NCBI RefSeq assembly: GCF_937616625.2
Contig: NC_065570.1
Coordinates: 33,053,665 to 33,117,664 of the forward strand
Source of the DNA: Mercurialis annua
Taxonomy: Eukaryota > Streptophyta > Magnoliopsida > Malpighiales > Euphorbiaceae
DNA: 64,000 bases
Reading direction: 5' to 3'
In this document: piece after piece, positions 1-11,017 of the stretch
Numbering within the stretch: position 1 is the first letter of the stretch
Layout: each line of letters starts with the position of its first letter
Made by a program: the position numbers and the translations under genes
The notes under the pieces: generated by a model
What the model saw: the letters and a program-made list of their open reading frames with translations, nothing else
Told to the model about the DNA's origin: nothing
Databases searched by the model: none

Positions 1-1213
1 TAATCGAGGGCGCACTACGTCGGTATTTCAGGCGAAAAGGGAACTGCGACCCATTGTTTAAATTGTTGATCAACGTTCAGAGTGCTGAAATAAGAAATAT
101 CAGAAATATGAGATACGATAGAGGTGATACCAGCATAAGAGCGGCTTTACAGACGGCCATGATGATAGTCCAAATACGATAAGACGATATATATACGATT
201 AAGAACGCACTACATCGTGAAATTCAGATGAAGAAGGTCACAACTCTCTATTAATGATCGACGTTGTGGATATTAAAAGCAAGTAGTACACGATGTACAA
301 AAGGCGCTGAGGAGGAAAGTAAAGAATACGATAGAAGATAATCAAGAAACACGATAAGAACGTGAATTAGGAACGCAAGAAGAATACCATAGGATCATAG
401 CATTTAGACTATTAATCCTATTGGTTGACTAAAGACAAGAAGTCAAAGAAAAAAAAAATTAAAAAAAAAATTAAAAAATTACAAAGAAGTACATCTACGG
501 TATGGACAAATGTAGAAGTAACAAGTGGAATAGCAAGATCATAAATAGTAATGAGAAGTAAGCTTAACGCTACATGATAGTTAAGGGAAATGATTTGAAA
601 GCTAAGAGCCACCTAAGATTGAGAATTGGAAGGAAGAAAGAGATAAGAAAGAGTTGGATTATGACGATAAATGCTAAAAGCATTCTTGAAGGTCAAAAGA
701 CGAATAATATCAAGAAGACGACAGGGAAAAAGAAAAGCGTAGATAGAACAAGAAACGATGATAAGATTAGACGGTGTTGGAGAACAAGATTAAGTCGTGA
801 CAACGACCAAATAGGGAAGATTAACGGATTATCTAAACGAGGAAGCCTAGTGACGATGATTGTCATTTTTAATGGTAAGATATCATTAAGACGAGCTATC
901 ATTGAACATCAGTATGAAACTGAAAGTTCGATTACGATTATAAAAGTTTATTGTAATGAATGACAGACAAAAGACAAACACATGGATTGAGTTGTAGAAA
1001 AAAAAAAGAGATCAAAGGTAAGACTGTCAACGATAACTGACGTCAAAGTACAAGAAGTACAGAAATTGAAATGATGATTCCTTACGCTGACCAGTGTCGT
1101 AAGATAAACACTGTACTCCTATTATTAGGGAAATTCAAAATGTTAAGGGAATTAAGATAAGTCAAGAAAGGAACATGAAAATTTGAGGACGAATTTTTAT
1201 AAGAGGGGAAGAA
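1..1213 (+). mobile_element. 3' internal end of non-autonomous LTR element A1
   Basis: This is the last part of the internal domain of a plus-strand LTR element whose 5' half lies outside the window. The plus strand is strongly purine-rich and I see no credible protein. It ends in a gag-less-pol-less tail containing the inverted repeat AAATTTG-AGGA-CGAATTT and a polypurine tract (AAGAGGGGAAGAA, 1201-1213) directly before the LTR. The matching end of element A2 (minus strand, 45597-45630) has almost the same sequence. The assignment to the gag-only family rests on the LTR and the PPT; the coding part of A1 is not visible. Confidence 0.75.
1201..1213 (+). other. Polypurine tract of A1
   Basis: AAGAGGGGAAGAA lies immediately 5' of the LTR start TGTAATACCCC. 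It would prime plus-strand DNA synthesis. The equivalent tract of A2 on the minus strand is AAGGGGGGAAGAA. Confidence 0.8.
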
Positions 1214-1831
1214 TGTAATACCCCAAAATATTTAAGTATTTAAATGGACCACGTGTCCGGTGTTAGGTCGCCAGAGTGGCGATATCGGAAAGATTTCCGA
1301 GAACTTTAAGATAAATATTAAATTTAAGCAGGACGGATTCGAAAGGATTATTGCGAGAGATTTAACATTATATTTCAGTTCCAAACTTGGAATTCGAATT
1401 AGAAAAGAAAAATGTTAAGAAAGTCAAAAAAATAAAGTACAGGGACTAAAATGGTAATTTATCCATATAAAATTCCAAAGTGAAAATTATTTCGCCAAGG
1501 TCCGCGAAATGTTTTATAGTATATGCGGTAAAAGTTTCGGATCAATCGGAGACCTTTTAAAATTTGGACGCGGATACGTCTTGGGCTAAATTGCAACTTT
1601 TGAAAAGTTCAAGGACCAAAGTGAAAATTAGTCAATTAATCTCGAGAATAGCAATTAAATGATTATTCACGGAAAATAATGATTTCAGATAAGTATTATC
1701 TATTTGGATTAAATAATACGTAAGTAGTGGGATTGAAAGCGGTTAATTGAGCATTTGGTCAAAAGATAAGTTAAAAGAAAAGATTGTTTGAGTCAAAGAG
1801 TTGAGGGACCAAAGAGGTCATTTAACCAATG

Positions 1832-1838
1832 TATATAA
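1832..1838 (+). promoter_or_regulatory. TATA box of A1 LTR
   Basis: GTATATAAAGC lies about 620 bp into the LTR, followed by an A/G-rich stretch. It is the best TATA candidate for the element promoter. Confidence 0.55.
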
Positions 1839-2219
1839 AGCTTAAGAATAAGAAGAAAATGAGGAGCAGAGAATGAAAAACGTATTCACGAAGGTTTGAA
1901 CGATCAAAACTTGCGATCAACGCGGTTTCTTCGTTCGGAGTCGGAATCGAGTAATTCTCGCGCCGTTCGATCAAGAATTTGATCCTCTATCTTCCCCAAG
2001 CTTCGAAGAAAGGTGAGTTTATTGTTTTGGGTGCTGAAATCGAAGAGTTAGGGGCTGTTACGTTTTGAGTTAATAGAATCAATCGTAACCACGTCGGTTT
2101 TGATAGTTTAAGGTAGAAAATTGATGAATTATGGTGTATAACGCTAGGGGTATGTGAATAAAGCTTAGAAGCATGTCGGAAATATGTCGGATTGTCAAAA
2201 ACGACAAAGTTAGGGTTTG

Positions 2220-2372
2220 TAGCGACGCTACACGCTTGAAACGACGCTACACTGTGTGAAGCGATGCTATAAAGGGTGAAGCGATGCTACACTGTGAAGC
2301 GACGCTACAGAGTGTGAAGCGACGCTACAAAGGCTGAGGCGACGTTACACAACCTTAAGTTACGCTACATGC
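2220..2372 (+). repeat. Tandem GCGACGCTACA repeats inside A1 LTR
   Basis: About eight imperfect copies of a motif GAAGCGACGCTACA occur every 18-25 bp. The core TAGCGACGCTA is an inverted repeat. The block lies downstream of the TATA box, so it should be transcribed. The corresponding place in the A2 LTR holds an unrelated set of palindromes. Confidence 0.75.
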
Positions 2373-3899
2373 ATTGGCACGACTTGCCAAGCCTGTTTTA
2401 GCTCGGGTACGATGTGCCGAGACCCGACACGACGTACCCTGACCCAATATCAACCCCGGATTCCGAAAAATACGAGAATAAAAGAAACAAATATTGACAA
2501 AAGTTTTGATTTAAGAAATGATTGATTTGTTTATAGAACTTAGAGTATATCTCTAGAGTTTGTATTTGGACGTCAAACGCATATTAATGACATACTCATA
2601 TAATATATCCGACAAGCTACCAGACCGATGAGATTGCATATTTCAAGATCGATTTATCAACGTGTATTGTCTTTAAGTCTTCGTATAGTCAAGCTGCGAG
2701 ATCGAACGACGCATGGAACCTGCATGATTGGATGACGATAATGCGGTTTTGGATAGCAGGTTCTGTGAGTTGCACTTTACTTTCACGTATTATATATTAA
2801 AGTTATTTTATATAGATATATATACTGTTTACACGCATCGCATTACATATAATTGATTGACATGTTATATGTTTTATTAGTTTCTATATACGAGAACTAG
2901 TATGCGATACGAAGAAACTAGCTACCTATTTGGTGTCAATAGGCTGTGTGATCACCAGTATCGAGTCAGTCTAGTATGTTTGCATCTGAGAAATGACTTG
3001 ACACAGCTGGGAGCTGATGATGATTATGAAATTTACGTGGCTGGGCCAGCAGCGAGTTGGACTCGTAATTGATATTTACGATTGGGTATATGATTTTGAT
3101 ACGAGTGAGTACTCGGCTACGGTGTAGTCCGTAGTCCCCGTATCTAGTGGCTGGGCCACCAGCGAGTTACACTCGCGATTGATATTTGCGATTGGGTTGA
3201 ATGATAATGATTATTCAAGAAATGTGTCGCATGCTAGGATATTAGTTTCGTACAGATCAAATACATGTTTATGTGTTTTATAATATTGTTTTCTTAAGAT
3301 GCGATGTTATATTTTTATAATACGGTTAGTAGATGCCAACTCACTCAGTATTTCCCCAAATACTGATCCCTCACCATTGTTGTTTTCAGGTTATCGGAGT
3401 CGGATCAGACAGACCATCTCCTTTGTGTTGGAAGTCGTTTGACTTGCACAAAGCACGTTGTTCTTTAAAGCTGCAGTAGTCCATAGGTGTCTATATGAGA
3501 TTTACATTTATTTTCAAACGGTATTTGAAATGTGAATTCTGATATAAGAAGTTGTTTATAACAGTAATGCTTTTAACCGTTTGATTTCGTCAACCAATTA
3601 CCATATATGGAATTGGTAGTGACTATGACTGGAAGCAGGGCAGTGTTGGATATGGGATATCGCACTGTAAGACCCTAGCTATGGCGAATCATGTTGTGAA
3701 GATTTTCAGATGAGTAATATAAGATTCTGATATTTATAAATAAAATGTTTAAACGAGCTTTCTGAAAACGTTTTTTTTTATATAATAATATGTTTTTAAT
3801 TGCGAAAAATTAATAACGGTTTTAGGCTTGCTACGGGTTTCAGAGCTACCACTCCCATTCCCTAGCGCCGGTCGCGGCTCAATAATTTGGGTCATGACA

Positions 3900-4655
3900 A
3901 GAATCGTCCAATTCCGTCAAGAAATAAAAGAGTTATGATGATTTGAAGTTTGGAAGGTAAGGAGAAGAAGAACATACGGGTTCTTTCTTATTTCAGCTAG
4001 AAAAATGAGGTTTTGCTGAATTTTAATTCATTTTTCTTGTTTTTATATTAATGGCCTAAGTCTCTCTTTAGTTCTTAGACTTGCCACCTCCTCACTTCAC
4101 AATTTGTAACTTTTCTTTTGTCCAATTTAGTCCGTCGAACGCTAAATCTTTTAGATCCGATCAATTCCATATTATTTATTTCAAATAAATAATATTAGTC
4201 CCATATCTTATAATATCAGTTTTCGATATCTTATTTTGACAACTTTAGCCAAAAACGCTCAAATTCCAATTTTGAGCTAACTTGCACTTTCTCTCTCTTT
4301 TGTGTCCAAATTCCACTTTAATAATTATCGATAACCATTTTATCGATATTATTTTTATAAATATAAATTCCCGTCTATATTCTATTTAATTTTTATTTTC
4401 TGAGAATTAAAAGCTCATTTTCAAATTTTAAGCTAAAGTTAACTTTTAGCCACTTTCTCAACTTTATCTCTTTAATCCAACTCCATCTTTCTTATGAAAT
4501 ATTATTATTGAAATTTTCTTATTAAAATTTTAATATCGACCTACTCGTTTTCTCTTTATCCAACTACTCTGTTTAATTTCTTACTTTTTTCATTTTGACA
4601 ATTCAAAATGAGACTCATCCCTCTTTTCTAAATCTCGAAATTCCAGGTTATTACA
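3900..4655 (-). repeat. Truncated LTR fragment (A-like, minus strand)
   Basis: On the minus strand this begins TGTAATAACC at 4655 and runs about 756 bp before it is cut by the end of the A1 LTR at 3899. It contains a TATA-like ATTAATATAAAAAC (near 4043) in a context like that of the A LTRs. The remaining 3' part of this LTR probably lies beyond A1, outside the window, so A1 seems to have inserted into it. Its own 5' flank (4656 onward) is C1 internal sequence, so this LTR element in turn inserted into C1. It holds no gene. Confidence 0.6.
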
Positions 4656-5908
4656 GCATCTGACAACTCAAAAAATTTGTCTCTCATAACGAGGGTTCAA
4701 CCATGATCAAACGATATACAAACATTACAATTATATTATGAATTAACAAAATCGATCAACCAATCATGGTTGTCGAAACCTACTAACTGCGATCCTTGAT
4801 TCTCAAATCAACTATCTCATATAACCAAATCGAACTCAAATTCTCAAATTATTCAATCTATTGACTGTAACCTCGTATACAACGATAGATCCATACGACC
4901 AGTTTACTACGACCGGATTGTAGTTATGCTCAAAACCAACCCCTGTGGGTATAAAATCTTTTAACACAAAGTATTTTATATACAAAAAATTTCCACTTTT
5001 TTTAAAAGACTCTACGTCCTACACCTCCTTTTTCATTCGAAATCGAAATACCTTTACCGTTGAAAAACCATCGGTTTCGCAAACCCTTGAAAAATTTCAA
5101 AACCTCCACATTTAAATCTGTAATTTCCTCTTACTTTCCAATACATTTGCAAATCTATAAAACAGTTCAACTGACAAAATTTATGTTCTCTTTAATTCAA
5201 ACTTGCTAAAAACTTTTTAAATAGTTTATACTTTAAAGGCCAAAAGTGGCAAAATCCTCCGTATTCAAAATACATATTGATGTTTCAAACATCCCAAAAT
5301 TTTAAATCGCTTCTAAATTTTCTCAAACAAAAACACAATTCGAAGAATCGTTCAACCGAAAAATTTATTATTTCTTTTGAATCAAATTTGACAAAATTTC
5401 TTCCTTTCCTCAGAAAGGTAAAATTTTAACAACGCAAATCTCTTTGTTTATAAAAATAATTTTATATCCATATACCCAAAGTAATTGGACAAAATCTAAT
5501 CTGAAAGATAAAGTCTTGTTAAAATAAAAATATATTGTATCCACCCATATGGAGCATAACCAACATCCTAAATCCGCAATTCCTTAAATCACAAATCGGA
5601 AATTATCACGAAAGCTTTCTATTCTAAGTTACTCTATACCGTACTTAGCACAACTCAAATCTCGAGCGCAACCTCAAAATCATTCTTACTCATTACCACA
5701 AGATTCTGATTCTACAGACCAATCGCTCACAACATAAACGTCCAATAACCATCACCATCATCACAGAGTATTTGTCTAGCTACCTTTCGGTAACAGTTTC
5801 AAAATCATTTGAAATCCAACAACTTTATAAATAAATATATCACAATGTGACTCGCGAGTTCGTTTCAAAACATCTTTCTCAAAACACTTTATCGATAAAA
5901 TCCATTTT

Positions 5909-6116
5909 ACATAATTGTGCGCCAGGATGATGATACCTCTCATCCCCAAAGAGTTGCATCCAACTCTAATCATTTATATGCACGTGATGCATGTACTATT
6001 ATTCATGTATCAATTATTAATTTATCTTTTCTTTAGGGAACATACTCGGTGCTCAATACAATCCTATTCGTGCCATTCAAAATGCATGTTCATGATATGT
6101 CTGGGCACAATTACGT
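5909..6116 (-). ncRNA. Predicted structured RNA domain, copy in C1
   Basis: On the transcribed strand the 5' arm ACGUAAUUGUGCCCAG (6116 down to 6101) can pair over 16 bp, with one bulged C, with the 3' arm CUGGCGCACAAUUAUGU (5925 down to 5909). The arms enclose about 175 nt. A hairpin GGAUGA/UCAUCC (about 5926-5944) sits directly next to the 3' arm. The same layout occurs in C2 and, with compensatory changes, in A2. The function is unknown; packaging, dimerisation or translation control are all possible. This is a structural prediction made by eye. Confidence 0.5.
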
Positions 6117-8078
6117 GTTGAAAATATTTCAAATATTTTAACAATTCAACCTTTGAAATCAAATTCTCGATAAAATATTTGCTAGACGTTACACTCTGTG
6201 AGATGTGCACTCGATAACCTCAAAATATTTCTCAAATTTCTTACTTGCAACCTAGCAACACTCGATGCTATAAGACAACTCATCCTAATAACTTCATTAC
6301 AACTCTACCGTATATGATATCCCAGTAACCTCGATTTATACTGAGCTTATTCCCAAGGAAATAACACAGCAATACGTTCCTACGAAACTTACCGCCAACT
6401 CCCGTATCGCATCACTAGACTTGATGGAACACCACTGTATCAATACACCGATCTATCTTCTCGGTTCAGAGTTTCCAATATCTGTCCTAGGATAATCAGA
6501 AATCATCAACCAATCCAATGGAATATTTCCCTCATCTTCCTCGATATTAAAATCCAAAGATTTCGATCCACGAAACATACATCAAGGTAAGCCAACCTTG
6601 ACCAAATGAATAAATCATCTCACGTGCTACTCGGCACGAGGAGACAAAACAAGCAATCAACGTAATCATACTAACCTTGCGAGATATTCAACGCAATTAA
6701 ACAAAAAAATTTCATTATGATTTTCACAACTATAAACCACGTAAGCATACCACTAAACAAATTAACCCAAACATATTTTATAGATGAAGTCAGGACATGC
6801 TACAACCAGTTTGAATTTTCGTAACAAATCATTCTGTAACATTAAATCTCTCAAGAAAACGCTTCAAAATTTTATTTTGAAATCTTAAAGTCAAATACGA
6901 GAACTTCCAAAATTTTAGTTGAGCCCCACGATTAAAACAAAATCACTATCTGTAAAAGGCTCTCTATTTATCAATTTCTTTAAAACGGATATCCAAGTAT
7001 CTCAAACCATAAAGTCATCGAGCTAGCCGAGTCATTACAACTACAAGCTAAACTCCTTAATTTAGGTGACCCAAGTCGAATCCAAAACAACTTTTTATAA
7101 AACGTATTCAAAGTATTTGTAAATCCGGAAAATATTTCAATAAATTACCATCCTTTCAAATTTGAGAGCTCAACTTAACCCAACCGCTAAACGGTAATTT
7201 TAAATCTCAAGTGAGAAATCTTTGATCTCACACCTACATTTCGTAAATTCCCAAAATTTAAGATGTTGATATACTACAACATGGTAAAATAAAATCAACG
7301 TTAAAATTCTCAAAACAATGAATCATCACATAAAAATATCCTTTTGAAATCATCGCTTGTTAACACCAAGCCTAACATAATATTTCAAAATACCAGAATT
7401 TCTTTTTACTGGTAACTTAACCAAAAATCAACTTTTTAAATTTTTAAAACCAAACTTCTCTTATGATTATGTGTCTACACACAAATAAGATAACAATTAT
7501 TCTCAATGAAAATTTTAAAATGACATGTGGTCAAAGTAATGTATGACCACCAAAACACGTTTTAAAATTTAACCCCAAATTTCTTTTATAGAAAACAAGG
7601 AAAACACTCAGCATACAATCACATTTAAAATCAACAATCGAGGCCAAAGCCAAAATGTACTTTATTAATACGACAAACTCAATTCAACGCATCATGTAAA
7701 ATAAATGTAACAATACCATATATTCTAAATCGTTTCAGGCATAAACGCCAAGGTTTATTAAACAACATCATACCCAAGTATGATTTAAAAAAAAATTACC
7801 AACCTAAGATTTTCCGAGAAATCAAAAGCAATAATAATCACCCAAGCGAAATAACCTCAACTTCATATAACACAGCAATTAACATCCAAGTGAAATAAAT
7901 TGTCAGACATAGCATCAATACCAAATAAAGACCGACATACATCACCTATAGGATGTAGGCTGAAAGTTTGAAAATAAAAGATGACGTTTTAAAAAAACAA
8001 GACACGAATCCTAATTCCGCAGTAGTTCCTAAGACACAACAACACTTAACAGAGTAAACACATAGCATGCAAATGGCC

Positions 8079-8093
8079 TTGGTTTGAAACCAA
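8079..8093 (-). other. Inverted repeat just after the PBS of C1
   Basis: TTGGTTTGAAACCAA is a perfect 7-bp-arm inverted repeat directly downstream (minus sense) of the PBS. The same motif follows the PBS of B (55494-55508) and C2 (32621-32635). Confidence 0.6.
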
Positions 8094-8094
8094 A

Positions 8095-8106
8095 TCTCTG
8101 ATACCA
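8095..8106 (-). other. Primer binding site of C1
   Basis: The minus strand reads TGGTATCAGAGA, five bases after the LTR end. It matches the initiator-Met tRNA-type plant PBS TGGTATCAGAGC except for the last base. Confidence 0.75.
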
Positions 8107-8110
8107 AGTT

Positions 8111-11017
8111 TGTCACGACCCAATTTCATGAATCGTAACCGGCGCTAGGGTATGGGTAATATAGTACCAAAACCCGTAGCTAGCCGTTCGGTTAGCATAC
8201 AAATATAATAAACCTGCAAGAAAACCAATCCTCGGGGGCAACCGAGACTTCAGCCTAATTCTAGCAGTTATAATATTCAACATTTAATAGTATAACTACT
8301 CGTTCAACTACGAGTCTCCAATATAGCAGAAAAATAAACAGAGTAAACATTATAAACATGCCAAAGCAATATATTCAGTCGGACCAATCCGACAACAACT
8401 GTAATAAGAATAAAGACGTCTAGTCAACTACTGCGGTCTAAGAATAAAACAGTTTGATAGTTTTACTAAAATAAATGAAACCTCCGAGGAAAAGTAAATA
8501 ACAGAGATCAACGACTCTCTCAAATCATAACCCTCGAAAAATGGGGAAAAACAACGGGGTCAGATATACTGAGATGAGTTTATACCACTATCTACATTTA
8601 TTAAGTGGAAAACCTTTAATACCGTTTAAAACATTTAATAACGACATTACAAATAATAGTGGGAACCCTAATCCACAATTCTAGATAATAAACATAATCC
8701 ATTGGGCTTGGTCCCGAGAGCTGAGCTACACCGAGTTACCACTGACCACACCTTTACCATATTCAGAGTCCCGAGAGCTATGCTACACCGAGTTACTCTA
8801 TTTGGTCCCAAGAGCTATGCTCACACCGAGTTACCTCATTTCCATGTATACCTTACCCAGATCATTACCGGTGCGTACGCAGTCCTAATGATGCCCATTA
8901 GGTAGCATGTTCCAACTAAGAGCCATAATATACAAACAGTTCGAAATATAGGTACAATATATATATTTAATATTAAAATAACAATTTACTTAACAAAGCG
9001 GTAAATAGTAAGTACAACCTCACCGCTTGCTATTCCAAGTGATAACCGGCAAGCAACTAATCCTGGTTCGCCTCTGAAGCACGAACAGAAGACGGGTCTA
9101 GACAAATAAAATAATTATTAAAAACAGACCCTAACTCTAGAGAGTACTAGACACCACATAGGACTAGCACAAATAAAACGTCGGAATTAAATAATCCAAA
9201 ACAACACCAAAATACCCAATAGGGAATAAAGCCCAATTAAAACAAGTCTATTGAGTTCTTGCTTAAAATCCAATTTATAAATATTATTTAATAAACTTTA
9301 AATAATCAATAGTTTTCAAACAGTGGGTTAGCCGAGTACCAATAACTACCAAGCTAACCTCACTTTTCGGGTGACCCAAGTCTAACCCGACTCAAACGTT
9401 TATCAAATATAAACCCGAGTTTATATTTACGAAATAATTCGATAAAATAATAATCCATTTAAAAGCAGAACTCAATAACTTCCATTTCAAGTAACCCAAG
9501 TTACAACCCAAAAATCTAATCATTTTAAGTTTATAAAAGTTTAGGGACTAAACTGTAATTTAGCCAATTAGGGACTAAACTGTACTTTAGCCAATTTAAT
9601 GTTTAAAATCAAATTAATTACTCTTGTTTATAATTAAAATAAAATATAAAGTTACTAATCAAAAACCACTTAATTAAGTTATAAAATAAGTTCAAGGGCT
9701 AAATTGTAATTTAACCAATTTCATGCCAAATTTATATTCGAAATTAAATATAAATATTTTTGTTTATTATTCAAAACAAAATATAAGTTAATAACCAATA
9801 ACCTAATCAAATAAATTTAAGAATGTTCGAGGGCTAAATTGTAACTTAGTCACTTAGGTATTTGAAAACAATTATAATTATCCGACTAATTATATTAACC
9901 TAAGTATGTAAAATGTTTATCGTTTACGATAAATTCCTTTTAAATCATAATGAAAACCAATTATTAAGCAAGCAAGGGATAAAACTAACTTTAAGTATTT
10001 AATTGATTCAAATAAAACCTTTTGGTGATCATAGTGGCTAATTAGCCATCTCTTCCCTTTTAAAACCAAGAAACCCGCCATACATGAAACATGGAGCTAC
10101 TGTTCATAATCCTTATCCAAAACTCAAATTTAAAATCTTAACAACTTGGAGACATGATTTTAGGGCATTTAAACAAGTCAATAAAACATACTTAGGCAAT
10201 CAATCAAGAACTATAACAATCAAACAGAGGGCAGAACAATAGCAATCCATATAATTGATTCGTTTCAAAAACGATGAACAATTATTCGGAAACAATAAGA
10301 CGACTTTAAACTGAGCTGAATCGACTAACATCTATCATACCAAGTGAATTATAATCATTAAAATGAAGGAATCAAAGCCAAAAGAGAAGAAAAGTAATCG
10401 GCAGAACATTAAAATAAGAAACAGATACATGTAACAAATATTACGATGAAACGGCGGCGATTAAAACGGGATCGATAGCGTAACGCTAAGCGAAAAAAAG
10501 ATTGAGAATCGTAGAGGCGTGAGTTTAGAATCACTGGGACAAGATGGAACTGATTTCGATCCAAAAACAAAAGAGAACGATCAAAATTTCCGAAGTGTCA
10601 TTGAAAGAAAAATCTGAAATAATGAACACAAAATCTTACCGATGAACACATGACTTTGGAAGGAAATTGAGCAACGATTTCTCAGCGAAACAATAAGAGG
10701 ATGGAGGCTAGGGTTAGTTTGTAGCGTGGGGAAGAGATTAGGTTTTCAGTTTGATTAATATACGGATTCGAAAGAGGAGAAACGAAGGTCCAAAATGTCC
10801 TCCCCGGTTGGAAAAGCTGTTCTCGAACGAGACCAGCAATTTAAAGCCGGTTCTCGTACGAGACTCCCTTACAAATCAGGTCTCTTTTGAGACCTGATTT
10901 AGAAGGGTGTGGTTAAACCCTTTTGGTTGAACCACAAACAGAACCACTAATCGAAATCGACCAGAAAACTACCGGAAATTCTTCGAGAAATAAAATTAAA
11001 TTTTACGGGATATTACA
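8111..11017 (-). repeat. 5' LTR of C1 (2.9 kb)
   Basis: On the minus strand the LTR runs from TGTAATATCCCG (11017) to GGTTCGTGACA-type sequence at 8111 (plus strand TGTCACGACCC). It is clearly related over its length to the B LTRs (37776-40634, 55526-58260). U3 contains palindromes such as TTCTCGAACGAGA (10803-10885). A TATA-like GTATATTAATC lies near 10756. Downstream is a telo-box-like ACCCTAGCC. Its 5' border is the exact start of the 60-bp tandem array. It contains no gene. Confidence 0.85.
10803..10905 (-). repeat. CG-WW-CG palindromes in U3 of C1 LTR
   Basis: Three diverged palindromes occur here: TTCTCGAACGAGA, TTCTCGTACGAGA and the degenerate GGTCTCTTTTGAGACC. They match the position and type of the sharper palindromes in the B LTRs (40377-40476 and 57998-58107). 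Confidence 0.6.

Larger units (their letters stand above)
1214..3899 (+). repeat. 3' LTR of element A1 (family A, 2.69 kb)
   Basis: The LTR begins TGTAATACCCC and ends GGGTCATGACA, with the TG...CA ends of Ty3/gypsy LTRs. Its start and its last ~75 nt match the A2 LTRs (43004-45596 and 49847-52452) at roughly 75 percent by eye. A TATA box (TATATAA, 1832-1838) marks the likely promoter. A short tandem repeat built on GCGACGCTACA occupies 2220-2372, at the place where A2 carries its GTACACG palindromes. The 5' LTR and the left target-site copy lie outside the window, so the TSD (3900-3904 would be AGAAT) cannot be confirmed. Confidence 0.85.
4656..8110 (-). mobile_element. Internal domain of non-autonomous element C1 (LARD-like)
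   Basis: Read on the minus strand, this region starts at the PBS (8095-8106) and aligns colinearly with the interior of C2 (32604 to about 35940). No gag, protease, RT or integrase motif is visible in any frame. The longest shared reading frame (5776-5973) does not behave like a protein (see rejected items). It contains one arm pair and the hairpin of a conserved RNA structure (5909-5925, 5926-5944, 6101-6116). The 3' end of the element is missing because another LTR element is inserted at 4655. An element with large LTRs and a long non-coding interior fits the LARD class, which depends on proteins of autonomous relatives. Confidence 0.7.

Noticed and set aside
574..963. 129-codon frame in A1
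   Set aside because: Low-complexity Lys/Arg/Asn composition from purine-rich DNA, no known motif, and no counterpart seen in A2.
5776..5973. Conserved small protein in C1 and C2 (5776-5973 minus, 34585-34815 plus)
   Set aside because: Same start and stop in both copies, but by hand count about 6 synonymous against about 15 amino-acid changes, roughly the neutral ratio. The conserved part overlaps the RNA structure, so nucleotide-level conservation explains it better.
8702..8905. Small frame with repeated PRAxLHRVT in the C1 LTR
   Set aside because: Comes from a short repeat (CCCGAGAGCTGAGCTACACC type) present in all C and B LTRs; sense varies between copies with frame breaks.
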